64,000 nt of DNA. Origin: DAOVRD01 sp964521715 (GTDB taxonomy: Bacteria > Planctomycetota > Brocadiia > SM23-32). Location: contig CAZFSS010000020.1 of the NCBI GenBank assembly GCA_964521715.1, positions 1 through 64,000 on the forward strand, in the 5' to 3' direction. The first letter of the stretch is position 1. The number at the start of each line of letters is the position of its first letter. A program made the position numbers and the translations under genes. The notes beneath the pieces are model-generated. The model did not search any database. It had not been told where the DNA came from and was given only the letters and a program-made list of their open reading frames with translations. Of this stretch, positions 19,201 to 26,998 are shown in pieces.

Positions 19201-20411
19201 TCGCCGTTGCGCGGCGGGAGGGCGGCTGGGACGCCAATTTGCGGGCCACTGCGGACGACTTGAAGATCGCCCGTGGGAACGCCCCTGCCGTCGCGGTGGG
19301 CAAAGTGGAGCTGCTGGCCGCGGGCACCGTCGCTGCGGCCGGGCCGACCGTAACGTTCGATCCCCTGCGCCTGTCCTCCGACCTCTTCGGCGTGGATGGC
19401 CGCCTCGTCGTCTCCGGTTCGCCTCCCAAGCGCAGGCTCGAGGCGGAGGGATCGCTGCAAGTGGACTTCGGCCGCATCGGCTCCCTCGTTTCCGCCGTAA
19501 CGGGACACAACATTGAGCTCGCCGGCCGGGACTCGAAGCCTTTCCACGTCGTCGCCGAGCTCGGCGGGGGCGACTGGCGTCACGTGCTCCGCAACATGCA
19601 GGCCGACGCCGGGATCGCTCTGGAGCGCGTCGCCTTCGGCGGCATGCGCGCTGAGGGCGTGGCCGTCAAGTTGGGCGCGAAGGACGGGCGCGCGAGCGCG
19701 GAGATAACGGGCAGCGTGAACGAGGGCGAACTGCGCCTGCCGCTGACTGTGGACCTGACCACGCAGCCCCTGGTGCTGATCGTGCCGCCGGGCTCGCAGG
19801 TGCTGAAGCACGCGAATCTGACGGACGAGATGTCCGACGGGATCCTTGCGCGGGTGTTGCCCATCTTCAAGGGGGCTCTCAAGGTCAAGGGCAATACGAG
19901 CGTTGACTGCGAGGACTTCCGGGTCCCGCTCGGCCCGGATATGCGGCGGAGCATCGCCGTCAAGGCGGGCCTCTCCTTTGCGGAGGTGTCGTTCACGTCG
20001 GCCGGACTCCTGAACTCCTTGCTCTCCCTCGTGCAACTCGGCGAGCGGGCGGCCCGGCTGCCGGACCAGCGGGTCGGGATTGCGCTCCGAGATGGCCGCG
20101 TTTATCAGGAGCAACTGGAGCTGTACGTGGACAAGTACCTGCTGCTCGCATCCGGCTCTGTCGGCCTCGACAAGTCGCTGGACTTCCTCATGGAGCTGCC
20201 GATTACGGCGGAGATCGCCGGCAGCGGGGACGCGTACAAGCTGCTCGAAGGCCAGACGCTGAAGGTGCGGGTGACCGGCACGCTGGACGACCCGAAGATC
20301 GACCGGGACATCATCGGGGAGAACTTGCGATCGCTCATTCAGGAGGCCGGACGCCGACTTCTGCTTGACCGGGCCGTGCAGGAGCTGACGCGCCGGCGCA
20401 GCGAGCATTGA
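16224..20411 (+). CDS. Giant AsmA-like/intermembrane transport-type protein
   Basis: 1395 aa. GGGGGAGGACGATCC before the ATG is a strong ribosome site. A cytosolic basic tail, one helix (about 32-54, VLGVCVVAVVLLVVLLP) and then a very long beta-rich periplasmic region made of repeated units (V-x-V-S-G-L-x-A, LSGSL, LDVAG, GxLDL). The C-terminus (SGSVGLDKSLDFLMELPI, GTLDDPKI) matches AsmA/DUF748-type proteins, which form lipid-conducting bridges between the membranes or regulate outer-membrane assembly. Supports a diderm envelope. It is monocistronic and followed by tRNA-Arg. Confidence 0.78.
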   Translation: MTDEESRVDGEEPKAPTKPARRRRLRWPYVLGVCVVAVVLLVVLLPTILSLGPARRLILSRVNSRLRGSVEMASWSLGWFSGFDLEGLKLKDAEGRTVLGVQAVHVSASVPMLLGSRKDLGTVEVVSPSIDIVREGAVAPGPAGVPAAGGPPAEAAPAPAKRLPFDLKGHVLVKDGRVSVTFADAEPLEVSGLSADVRIDGLEQPISYEAEAAVGKGGGRLSLSGSARVASDGVVSLDRLDASSEITLQGFRLSDVSPIARQLGMPVDVGGLVAGRLAAQVQGQSAKANGQVHVSGLSMAGGPLGTDRPELEQVDVSFDLEASGGSITVRELQVVSPVARAELSGSLSKLPQGKLPTGTLNATAFVELGPLANLLPDTLRLRKGLVVKGGTCSLGAAVESDGETARLTGDFRMADLVAVLDGQEIRPQAPLSARLEAEVGPAGPQVGLLELNSSFATAKGSGTLDRFALDASVDLAAAMKEAAGFLDVGQWQMAGTANAHVAIRPSETGLPAERLIDGTLAVKDLRVGSGDKVLVSEDAMSASVSALATLDERGIPRQLANVRADLAGSFGQASLGIGQIAHPGALEALVVSDAKLTGRADLSRLFAVVRCLGLAPAGVDVQGAATVALAGELSEGTFDVSGFTAETEALSVTSGGRVLFGSDVRAEGAGQADLGARQLRVSRATLETADARAAVDDLLLPDWSRLPEGVTGKLSGSLDLAGLPALLGEGAGASTRLRTAGTAQFELDISAPDRADDQMLRAVSAKAVLEDVAVTGLTERPILEESATAVFSGLVGPQEGGSAWSLRDGAASVRSSLFSSELKAPRALFGGPGGLEVAATQLTASAELGPLADLARRLGLLPEGLDVAGSAEVSGAASMQEGRLDLTGLEGRIRELAVTRGGKTIREPEIRMAAQARVSLAERSIACPSASLKLSSGTVTARDVAVADWADLTREVAGNLRADLDVAGLLKAAADYVPLPDDVSPSGKLDVEVAVARREGGWDANLRATADDLKIARGNAPAVAVGKVELLAAGTVAAAGPTVTFDPLRLSSDLFGVDGRLVVSGSPPKRRLEAEGSLQVDFGRIGSLVSAVTGHNIELAGRDSKPFHVVAELGGGDWRHVLRNMQADAGIALERVAFGGMRAEGVAVKLGAKDGRASAEITGSVNEGELRLPLTVDLTTQPLVLIVPPGSQVLKHANLTDEMSDGILARVLPIFKGALKVKGNTSVDCEDFRVPLGPDMRRSIAVKAGLSFAEVSFTSAGLLNSLLSLVQLGERAARLPDQRVGIALRDGRVYQEQLELYVDKYLLLASGSVGLDKSLDFLMELPITAEIAGSGDAYKLLEGQTLKVRVTGTLDDPKIDRDIIGENLRSLIQEAGRRLLLDRAVQELTRRRSEH

Positions 20412-20562
20412 GCGCGGGCGCGCGTTTGTGCTATATTCGCGTTATTGCTCGCCGCGGAGGCGCGGACCGCAACGGGATGGGAGGGGCGTATTCCTGTCCG
20501 TGTTTCCGGTGTCTTCTCTCCGTGTTCTCGGCGGCCTTCGTGGCGAAAGGCGGTCGTTCGGC

Positions 20563-20638
20563 GCGCCGGTAGCTCAGAGGATAGAGCAGCGGATTTCTAA
20601 TCCGCCGGTCGGGGGTTCGAATCCCTCCCGGCGCGCCA
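20563..20638 (+). tRNA. tRNA-Arg(TCT)
   Basis: Acceptor GCGCCGG (20563-20569) pairs with CCGGCGC (20628-20634); discriminator G and encoded CCA follow (20635-20638). Anticodon loop TTTCTAA gives TCT; T arm GGGTTCGAATCC is intact. A tyrosine integrase starts 133 bases downstream in the same direction, so the 3' end of this gene is the likely attachment site of the accessory block. No second copy of this 3' end was found by eye elsewhere in the window. Confidence 0.95.
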
Positions 20639-20688
20639 GGTAGCCGATAGGTGTAAGTCCTTACCTACAATTATCCTGCGTTCTCCTA

Positions 20689-20717
20689 TTGACACGGGGC
20701 AGTGCGACTATTAGTAT
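20689..20717 (+). promoter_or_regulatory. Predicted integrase promoter
   Basis: TTGACA (20689-20694), 17-base spacer, TAGTAT (20712-20717). It lies in AT-richer DNA right after the tRNA and 50 bases before the integrase ATG at 20771. Confidence 0.6.
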
Positions 20718-20721
20718 CGAT

Positions 20722-20745
20722 TGATAGCAAGAGCGTGATAGCAAG
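20722..20745 (+). repeat. Direct repeat TGATAGCAAG before the integrase
   Basis: TGATAGCAAG occurs at 20722-20731 and 20736-20745 (14-base period), with a third near-copy, TGATAGCAAA, at about 20939 inside the integrase gene. Close direct repeats between attachment site and integrase are usual for arm-type integrase or excisionase sites; that role is inferred. Confidence 0.5.
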
Positions 20746-20770
20746 CCGGTGATTGGGGGGTTCCTGCGGG

Positions 20771-21865
20771 ATGCCTATCGACATCTGGTGGTACGACGCT
20801 CGCGGCCAATGGTGTGTGGACGTGCCTTCCGCTCAGGGCCGGAGAAGGCTCTATCTAGGGCCCAATGAGGCGAAGGCCCGGGCAGAGCTCCATCGCTACA
20901 TGGCCCGGTATTACGACGATCTCGGGGAAGACAAGGGTGATAGCAAACCCGTCCTGCGCCGCCCGGCCAGCAGCATCTCGCTGGTCGAGCTGGCGGTCCG
21001 CTTCCTGAAATGGAACGAGGCCAACAGAAGCCCTGGCACCGGGCGGAGCTACCGGGACGGCAGCAAGCACGTGACCCGGCGGCACAAGGACAAGCTCGCG
21101 GTCGAGCTTGCTCCCTCGGACATCGAGGAGCTTAAGGCCGGTATGGTCGAGCAGGGCTATGCCGCCCGCACGATCAACATCATGGTCACGGCGATCAAGC
21201 GCATGTATAACTGGGCCGTCCGACAGGGGCTCCTGAAGGAGAACCAACTGGCGGGCGTCGAGCACGTGAGCAAGCACGTCAATGCGCCGGAGCATCCGGC
21301 GAAGAAGCACCTGTCGCTCGAGCACGCGCTGGAATACATCGACCTCTGTCGGCAGTCCCCGCCCCTGGGCGACATCTGCGAGATGCTGCTGCTGACCGGC
21401 ATGCGCATCGGGGAACTGATCCGGGTTACCTGGGGGGACGTGGACTTCAGTCAGAACCTGCTCAGGCTCGAACGGCACAAGACCAGCGGTTGGAACAACA
21501 GTCGCCCTCGTATGATCCCGCTCTGCGAGAGGGCAACGGAGATCCTGAAGGAACAGGCTCCTGAGGATCTGACGGATGACCAGCCCGTTTTCGTTGGCCA
21601 GGACGGGCAACCGTTCACCGTAGGCGCCTTGCACTGCCGACTACGCCGACTGCGCGAGAAGCACACGGTGCTGGAGGGCTTCAGCTTTCACAAGCTGCGC
21701 CACACTTGCGCGACCTACCTGGCACGGTTTGAGGTACCCGAGCGCGTGGCCCAGGCCATCCTGGGGCACAGCTCAACGCTGATGACTCGTTATTACACCG
21801 CCACCGACAAGGATGAGATGATCGAGGCCGTCGAGCGGCTGTCGCAGGCGACCGAAGAAGGCTGA
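20771..21865 (+). CDS. Tyrosine recombinase/integrase
   Basis: 364 aa. Catalytic set visible: Arg212 (LLTGMRIGEL), His307 and Arg310 (FHKLRHTCATY), His333 (LGHSS) and the Tyr nucleophile in TRYYT (341-342). The N-terminal arm- and core-binding part (residues 1-170) has SAM-like helices (NIMVTAIKRMYNWAVRQGLL). It should integrate and excise DNA at the neighbouring tRNA-Arg(TCT). The ATG at 20771 is used; it follows a good promoter and no upstream gene. It is unlike the degenerate integrase tails at 23.5, 34.2, 56.7 and 60 kb, which belong to another family member. Confidence 0.92.
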   Translation: MPIDIWWYDARGQWCVDVPSAQGRRRLYLGPNEAKARAELHRYMARYYDDLGEDKGDSKPVLRRPASSISLVELAVRFLKWNEANRSPGTGRSYRDGSKHVTRRHKDKLAVELAPSDIEELKAGMVEQGYAARTINIMVTAIKRMYNWAVRQGLLKENQLAGVEHVSKHVNAPEHPAKKHLSLEHALEYIDLCRQSPPLGDICEMLLLTGMRIGELIRVTWGDVDFSQNLLRLERHKTSGWNNSRPRMIPLCERATEILKEQAPEDLTDDQPVFVGQDGQPFTVGALHCRLRRLREKHTVLEGFSFHKLRHTCATYLARFEVPERVAQAILGHSSTLMTRYYTATDKDEMIEAVERLSQATEEG

Positions 21866-21982
21866 AGGTGCTCATTGGCGGGGGCTTGTTGGGGACAACG
21901 GGACAGCTCTGGCCGTAAGACTCAGCGCCGGACGGGCAAGCGATGACCGACGTGACCCGCGAAACCGAGGCCAGTTATTCCC

Positions 21983-23011
21983 TTGGGCTTGCGATACCGC
22001 GCTCTTTTTCACCATCAGTGGGCATGGCTTGCGGCGGACACGCAGCACTCGGCAGACCTCGTTGCGGATCTGCGTTTGATGGCTCAACAATGCCGGGCTT
22101 TCTTCGAGGTGGGGCGAGCGGATGACGCTGCGCAACTGGTAGACCGGTGGGAAGAGGACTTCCTCGCAGTGGAGCATCTGGCCTGGTCCACAGCAAGCGA
22201 TGTGCTAAAGGAGCAGGTAGGCCTGCCTGCGAACCAGCGTCTGACAGTGTCCGCTCTTCTGTCCAATGTCGGGCTCGCCGCCTTGGATCTTGCGGGGTGC
22301 CTCTGTGCTCCTACTCCCCATCCTTTCTCCTTCGGCAACGTCGTTGCCCGTCGGCTGGCTGAAGTCGTGCGTGATAAGCACTGTGGAGTTGAGTGGCTTA
22401 CGGCCGTAAGGGAGGCCGCCGACGCTATTGCCGCAGAAGCACCTGAGGGCGAGGAAGGTGACGCGGGAAACAGGGATGAGACATCCAGGTTCGTCCGCAG
22501 GGCGTTGCTCAAACTCACGCGGTTGCTGAGGATACGTCCATACGTCCATGATCCCCAGCAGCCCTCGCCCCCGTGTGACTACGGGAGCCGTGATGGGCTA
22601 CTGAGTCACGTGCTTCTCGAGAGCCATGTCGCCGGCCCCCTGGCGGACCTCTGCGAGAAGATGATCGAGATGGGCTTGACAGGAAGAACCGGGCTTCCGG
22701 TCTCCTTCAGTCTGGGCTTACATCTGTCCCTGCTACAACATCTCGGCGTGTTGCTCCCCAGACGCTTGCTGGAGTCCTCCGAAGTCCTCGGCAGATCTGT
22801 TTCGGCTACTGGTCCCCACTACCGCATATCCGCCGCAGACGTGCAGAGTGTCATCAGTCCCGTGCGGGACGAGGTGACGCGGCTTAACCTGGGGCAGTTT
22901 GTGCAGGACACCGTGACATGCAGAATGTCATCGGCGGAGACTCGTGACTCCAGCACAACCCTACGGTGTGTGGGCGGAGCAGTCCCCCATAAGAAGGGAG
23001 AAGAAGCATGA
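21983..23011 (+). CDS. Hypothetical protein of the tRNA-Arg element, start possibly frameshifted
   Basis: 342 aa from a TTG at 21983; no family recognised. The protein is mainly helical (YRALFHHQWAWLAADTQHS, LADLCEKMIEMGL) with no signal peptide or membrane helix. The TTG is unlikely to be the real start. An ATG at 21943, behind the integrase gene, begins MTDVTRETEASYSLGL in another frame, and a one-base shift near 21991 joins it smoothly to RYRALFHH. So the gene either lost its start by a +1 frameshift or begins at ATG 22079. Its stop overlaps the next small gene by four bases (ATGA). Confidence 0.6.
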   Translation: MGLRYRALFHHQWAWLAADTQHSADLVADLRLMAQQCRAFFEVGRADDAAQLVDRWEEDFLAVEHLAWSTASDVLKEQVGLPANQRLTVSALLSNVGLAALDLAGCLCAPTPHPFSFGNVVARRLAEVVRDKHCGVEWLTAVREAADAIAAEAPEGEEGDAGNRDETSRFVRRALLKLTRLLRIRPYVHDPQQPSPPCDYGSRDGLLSHVLLESHVAGPLADLCEKMIEMGLTGRTGLPVSFSLGLHLSLLQHLGVLLPRRLLESSEVLGRSVSATGPHYRISAADVQSVISPVRDEVTRLNLGQFVQDTVTCRMSSAETRDSSTTLRCVGGAVPHKKGEEA

Positions 23012-23358
23012 GTTCAGAGCGAAAGAAGGCCGGTTTGCCCCAAGGGCAACCGGAGGAAGAGGCCGAGGGGTTGCTGATGGAACTGGAGGAAGAACGCTAG
23101 CAGGCGGACAACAGGGCGACGGCGCTGCTCGAGAGCAGTCTCGGGCAGGACCTGATTGCACGTCACGTAGCCTTTGCCTCCAGCTACGGGGTCGTCGACG
23201 TTAACGAACCGATCGGCGACGCCGGCCAGCGGTCAGTAGTCGATTCGGCGATGGAGAGCTTTGACGTCCAGTTCGGGCTCTCGGCCGAAGAATCAGAGTC
23301 CCTGCGGGGGCTGGTTGAGGACAAGCTGGCCGCTTACCTGGACGGCGTGGAGCGCTGA
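23008..23358 (+). pseudogene. Small gene with in-frame amber codon
   Basis: One frame of 117 codons from ATG 23008 to TGA 23356-23358, broken only by TAG at 23098-23100. Before the stop it reads MSSERKKAGLPQGQ...LMELEEER, after it QADNRATALLESSL...VEDKLAAYLDGVER; composition is coding-like on both sides and acidic throughout. AGAAGGGAGAAG precedes the ATG, which overlaps the upstream stop (ATGA), so this is a coupled pair. Either a recent nonsense mutation or amber readthrough. Family unknown. Confidence 0.6.
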
Positions 23359-23505
23359 ACATAGGTGGCCTTGTTCAGCATCTGGGGCCGGGAGGGCAGC
23401 AGCTCCCCCGGGCCCCCTTTCTTTCTGAGAGGGAGGACACTGATCGCCATAGACAGCGACGAGGGCGTCCCCGTGCGCACAACGCCTACTTCGCTGAGAT
23501 GCTGC

Positions 23506-23541
23506 CTGGCCCCCCAGGACGATGAGATCAACGTGCTGTGA
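23506..23541 (+). pseudogene. Last codons of a tyrosine integrase (remnant 1)
   Basis: Encodes LAPQDDEINVL followed by TGA, identical to the last codons of the longer remnant at 34181-34398. Nothing upstream of 23506 continues the integrase frame, so only the 3' end is left. It lies between the small amber gene and the end of the CHAT gene. Confidence 0.6.
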
Positions 23542-23591
23542 GGCGCTGGACGCCGGTGTGTGAGTCCGGCGGGTCAGCGTGGCCGACCTCG

Positions 23592-26500
23592 CTATCGTGG
23601 GTCGCCAGTAAGGATGAAGGGCGCCCAGTAGTGGGGGTGGGCGAAAGGCCTCTGGTCTACACGCTCCCCCTTCTCGGCTTCGATGACTTCGCCCAGCCCA
23701 CGTGCAGCGTCGGCCAGCAACGGCTCCCGAGCAGTCAGCTCTTCGAGGTCCCTGAGCGTCAGGTTGCGAAGCCAGGACTTCGCTTCCCTGAGCGCTGCCG
23801 ACTTCCGCTGTCCGGCCAGCAGGTTGCCGTAGAAGCGACGCATCAGCAGTGCCGTCGAGATGTCCGACACGTTCCACAGGCTCATGACGATGGAGGGCGT
23901 CCCGGCGAAGAAGAAGGCCGTCGAAAGGCCTACAATCCCCTCGCCGCTCATCTGCTTGCCCAAGCCGGTCTGGCACGCTGAAAGCACCACCAGGTCGGCG
24001 TTCAGCTTCAGGTGCAAGACCTCGCGCATGTGGAGCAGGGCGTCGTAGTCGGGATCTGGTGGCACTCGGGCCAGCACGAGGGCCGAAAGCTCCGGCCTGT
24101 CCGCGTCGGCCAGGCCGTGCGTGGCCAGGTGGACGTACCTGCACCGGCCCAGTTCGCCGGAGGCATTGGCTTCGAACAGGGCCCGCTCTGTCGCGTCCGG
24201 ACCAAGAAGGAGGATGGATTTGTCGGCACCGCCCAGGCTACCCACGAGTTCCGCCTCCAGGCGCGTGCCGACCAGTCGGCGTGGCGTAGCGGTTGGGTCG
24301 AAGCGGATGATCTGGCCTAAGGGCGATGCGGAGTCCAGGCCTTCTGTGCTGCTCCGCCAGGGCCATGCGGAGGCCAGGACCGGCGCCTCGGACTGCATCT
24401 CGGCCAGTTGCTCCTTGCTGAAGGGCGGATCGGCCAGTGCGAACAGCTCCCGCTCCCATTCCACGCCCTCCCGCTCGTCCCGCTGCCGGCAGAGGATGTC
24501 CAGCGTGGTCACCGAGGGCGCGTAGCTTATCTCGTAGCGTTCGGCCAGCCACGGCCACCCGGCCATGTCTTCGGAAGTGGGCTCCGAGGTCAGCAACATC
24601 TCGGCAGGGAGCATGGCCGCCCAGCCCTGAGCGATGACGACCAGTCTCTCGACGCCGGCCAGGTGAGGCTCCAGGGGCAAGAACCACTGGCGGTACAGCC
24701 CAGCAAGGTCTTCACGAGGCGGGGGCTCGTTGCCTCCGCCGTGCAAGCACGAAAGCACCCGCCGGATCGGGTCTGTATCCTCGGTCGCTTGCGCTGCATC
24801 GGGAAGCTGAACCCACTTCACTTCTCCCCGCCGGATCACGTACCCCCAGCGCCACTGCTCCAGCTCAATCCAGCCCACAATGGCGGTCGTCTGGTCGAGT
24901 ACAGGCGTGCGAGCCGCGGCATCCGAAGTGATCCCGCGCGCCGTCTCCGCAGCCACAAACGCCTCATGGCCTTCGGCCAGCTCGGCCATCAAAGCATCGT
25001 AGTCCATCTCGGCGCGCTGGAGTTCGTAGCGAAGCTCATCGACGGGCAGGCCTTCGCTTGCGTGCTTCTCTATGGTCGCGCTCAGGGCGTTGATCCGCGC
25101 AAGCGCCGCCATCACACGCTCCCTGATCTGTTGTGGCAGCACAACGGCCGTCTGCGCCCTGGCCTCGGCCAGCAGTTCCCGTAACCCGAGTGCCCGGTCC
25201 TGTTCCAGGAGTTGGAGGGGATCTTCTTCCTTCCCCAGCTTCAGGGCGAGGGCCGGGAGCATGCTTCCGTAAGCGTGTTCCGCCTGGAATGAGGAGCGGG
25301 CGAGCGGGGCAGCGGCGGCCCGTCCCCGCGCTCGCAGGAAGACCTGGCGTGCCCGTTGTCCGCATTCCCAAGCCCCCTCGGCATTCCCGGTTTGCAGGTC
25401 GAAGCGCGCCAGGTTGCTGAGGGTTCGGGCCACGTAGGGATGATCGGGCCCCAGCATCTTCTCCCAGATGGCCAGCGCCCGCTTGAAGAACGGCTCGGCC
25501 TCGGCGTATCGGGCCTGGGCCCAGTAGAGCGCGGCCAGGTCGTTGAGGCTTATGGCCACGTCGGGGTGCTCAGGCCCCAGCGCCTTCTCCTCGATCGCGA
25601 GCGCTCGCTTGAAGAGCGGCTCAGCCTCCTCGTAGCGGCCCTGGGCTCTGTAGACGACGGCCAGGTTGCTGAGGCTCCCGGCCACGTCGGGATGTTCGGG
25701 TCCCAGCGCCTTCTCCCGGATGGCGAGGCACCGCCTATGGAGCGGCTCGGCCTCAGCGTATCTGCCCTGGAAGTAGCAGAGCACGGCCAGGTTGTTGAGG
25801 CCGGCGGCCACGGCGGGATGCTCGGGCCCCAGCGCTTTCTCCAGGATGGCCAGGGCGCGCTCATAGAGCGGCTCGGCCTCAGCGTATCTGCCCTGGAAGT
25901 AGTACAGCACGGCCAGGTTGTTGAGGCTGTCGGCCACGTCGGGATGCTCGGGCCCCAGGGCCGTCTCGCGGATGGATAGGGCGCGGCTGCAGAGCGGCTC
26001 GGCCTCAGCGTATCTGCCCTGGAAATAGCAGAGCAGAGCCAGGTTGCCCAGGCTGTCGGCCACGTCGGGATGCTCGGGCCCCAGCGCCGTCTCGCGGATG
26101 GATAGGGCGCGGCTACAGAGCGGCTCGGCCTCGGCATAGCGGCCCTGGACCCCGTAGAGCACGGCCAGGCTGTTCAGGCTCTGGGCCACGTCGGGATGCT
26201 CGGGCCCCAGCGCCTTCTCCCGGATGGATAGGGCGCGGCGGCATAGCGGCTCCGCATCGGCATGCCGGCCCTGCTTGGCGTACACCGCTGCGAGGCCGTT
26301 GAGGCTCCTAGCCGTCTGGCGATAGTCGGGTTCCAGCGCCTTCTCGTTGATCGCCAGAGAGCGCTTGAAGAGCGGCTCGGCCTCCTCGTAGCGGCCCTGG
26401 GTGTCGTAAATAACGGCCAGGTTGTTGAGGCTCCCGGCCACATCGGGATGCTCGGGCCCCAGCTCCTTCTCCCGGATGGCCAGAGCTCGCTTGAAGAGCG

Positions 26501-26936
26501 GCTCGGCCTCGACATAGCGGCCTTGGCCCTCGTAGGCCGCGGCTAGGCCGTTGAGGCTCTGAGCCGTGTCGGGGTGCTCAGGGCCCAGCTCCTTCTCCTG
26601 GATGGCCAGCACGCGCTGATACAGCGGCTCGGCCTCGGCGTAACGGTCCTGAGCGAGGTAGACACTGCCCAGGTTCTTGAGGCTCTGGACCACGTCGGGA
26701 TGCTCGGGCCCCAGCTCCTTCTCGTTGATGGCCAGGGCACGCTCATAGAGCGGCTCAGCCTCGGTGTATCGGCCCGCCTCGTACAGCTTGATCGCCTCTG
26801 CGTTCACCCTGGCTGCCTGCTCTAGATCGGACTCCCCGGGCTCCTCCTGCGCCAGGATGACCCCAGCCCCGGGGCCGAGCACGATGCAGACCGCCAGCCA
26901 GAGAAGAAGCAGACGTACAAAAGCCCTTTCGCTCAT
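23592..26936 (-). CDS. Secreted TPR-CHAT (caspase-like) protein
   Basis: 1114 aa. A signal peptide (LLLLWLAVCIVLGPGAG, cleavage after ILAQ) is followed by 11 kinesin-light-chain-type TPR units of 42 aa (about 43-510), a helical linker, and a C-terminal CHAT domain. His940 (YVHLATHG) and Cys988 (LVVLSACQTG) are the catalytic dyad of this caspase-related protease fold; GIVGLSTAFFFAGTPSIVMSLWNVSD and HYWAPFILTGDP complete it. It should bind partners by TPRs and cut proteins outside the cytoplasm. GGGGGAG precedes the ATG. It lies 62 bases downstream of the kinase gene in the same direction, so probably one operon. Confidence 0.9.
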   Translation of the reverse strand: MSERAFVRLLLLWLAVCIVLGPGAGVILAQEEPGESDLEQAARVNAEAIKLYEAGRYTEAEPLYERALAINEKELGPEHPDVVQSLKNLGSVYLAQDRYAEAEPLYQRVLAIQEKELGPEHPDTAQSLNGLAAAYEGQGRYVEAEPLFKRALAIREKELGPEHPDVAGSLNNLAVIYDTQGRYEEAEPLFKRSLAINEKALEPDYRQTARSLNGLAAVYAKQGRHADAEPLCRRALSIREKALGPEHPDVAQSLNSLAVLYGVQGRYAEAEPLCSRALSIRETALGPEHPDVADSLGNLALLCYFQGRYAEAEPLCSRALSIRETALGPEHPDVADSLNNLAVLYYFQGRYAEAEPLYERALAILEKALGPEHPAVAAGLNNLAVLCYFQGRYAEAEPLHRRCLAIREKALGPEHPDVAGSLSNLAVVYRAQGRYEEAEPLFKRALAIEEKALGPEHPDVAISLNDLAALYWAQARYAEAEPFFKRALAIWEKMLGPDHPYVARTLSNLARFDLQTGNAEGAWECGQRARQVFLRARGRAAAAPLARSSFQAEHAYGSMLPALALKLGKEEDPLQLLEQDRALGLRELLAEARAQTAVVLPQQIRERVMAALARINALSATIEKHASEGLPVDELRYELQRAEMDYDALMAELAEGHEAFVAAETARGITSDAAARTPVLDQTTAIVGWIELEQWRWGYVIRRGEVKWVQLPDAAQATEDTDPIRRVLSCLHGGGNEPPPREDLAGLYRQWFLPLEPHLAGVERLVVIAQGWAAMLPAEMLLTSEPTSEDMAGWPWLAERYEISYAPSVTTLDILCRQRDEREGVEWERELFALADPPFSKEQLAEMQSEAPVLASAWPWRSSTEGLDSASPLGQIIRFDPTATPRRLVGTRLEAELVGSLGGADKSILLLGPDATERALFEANASGELGRCRYVHLATHGLADADRPELSALVLARVPPDPDYDALLHMREVLHLKLNADLVVLSACQTGLGKQMSGEGIVGLSTAFFFAGTPSIVMSLWNVSDISTALLMRRFYGNLLAGQRKSAALREAKSWLRNLTLRDLEELTAREPLLADAARGLGEVIEAEKGERVDQRPFAHPHYWAPFILTGDPR
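25406..26810 (-). repeat. Eleven 126-base TPR-coding repeats
   Basis: The TPR part of the CHAT gene consists of 126-base units recognisable by GAEPL-type blocks (EAEPL, RALAI, EKALGPEHPD). Units around 25720-26130 are nearly identical at DNA level, including synonymous positions, which points to recent unit duplication or conversion. Confidence 0.75.
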
Positions 26937-26998
26937 ATCTCCCCCCTATCACATCTCCAAGCGACGCTTCGTGCGCTCCTTCCATCCAATCGCCAGGC

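Noticed and set aside
17514..20408. Very long open frames on the minus strand, e.g. across the AsmA-like gene, 34353-37295, 37314-39164 and 1780-3687
   Set aside because: They mirror real plus-strand genes in GC-rich DNA, have Arg/His/Pro-rich composition, no ribosome sites and no recognisable motifs.
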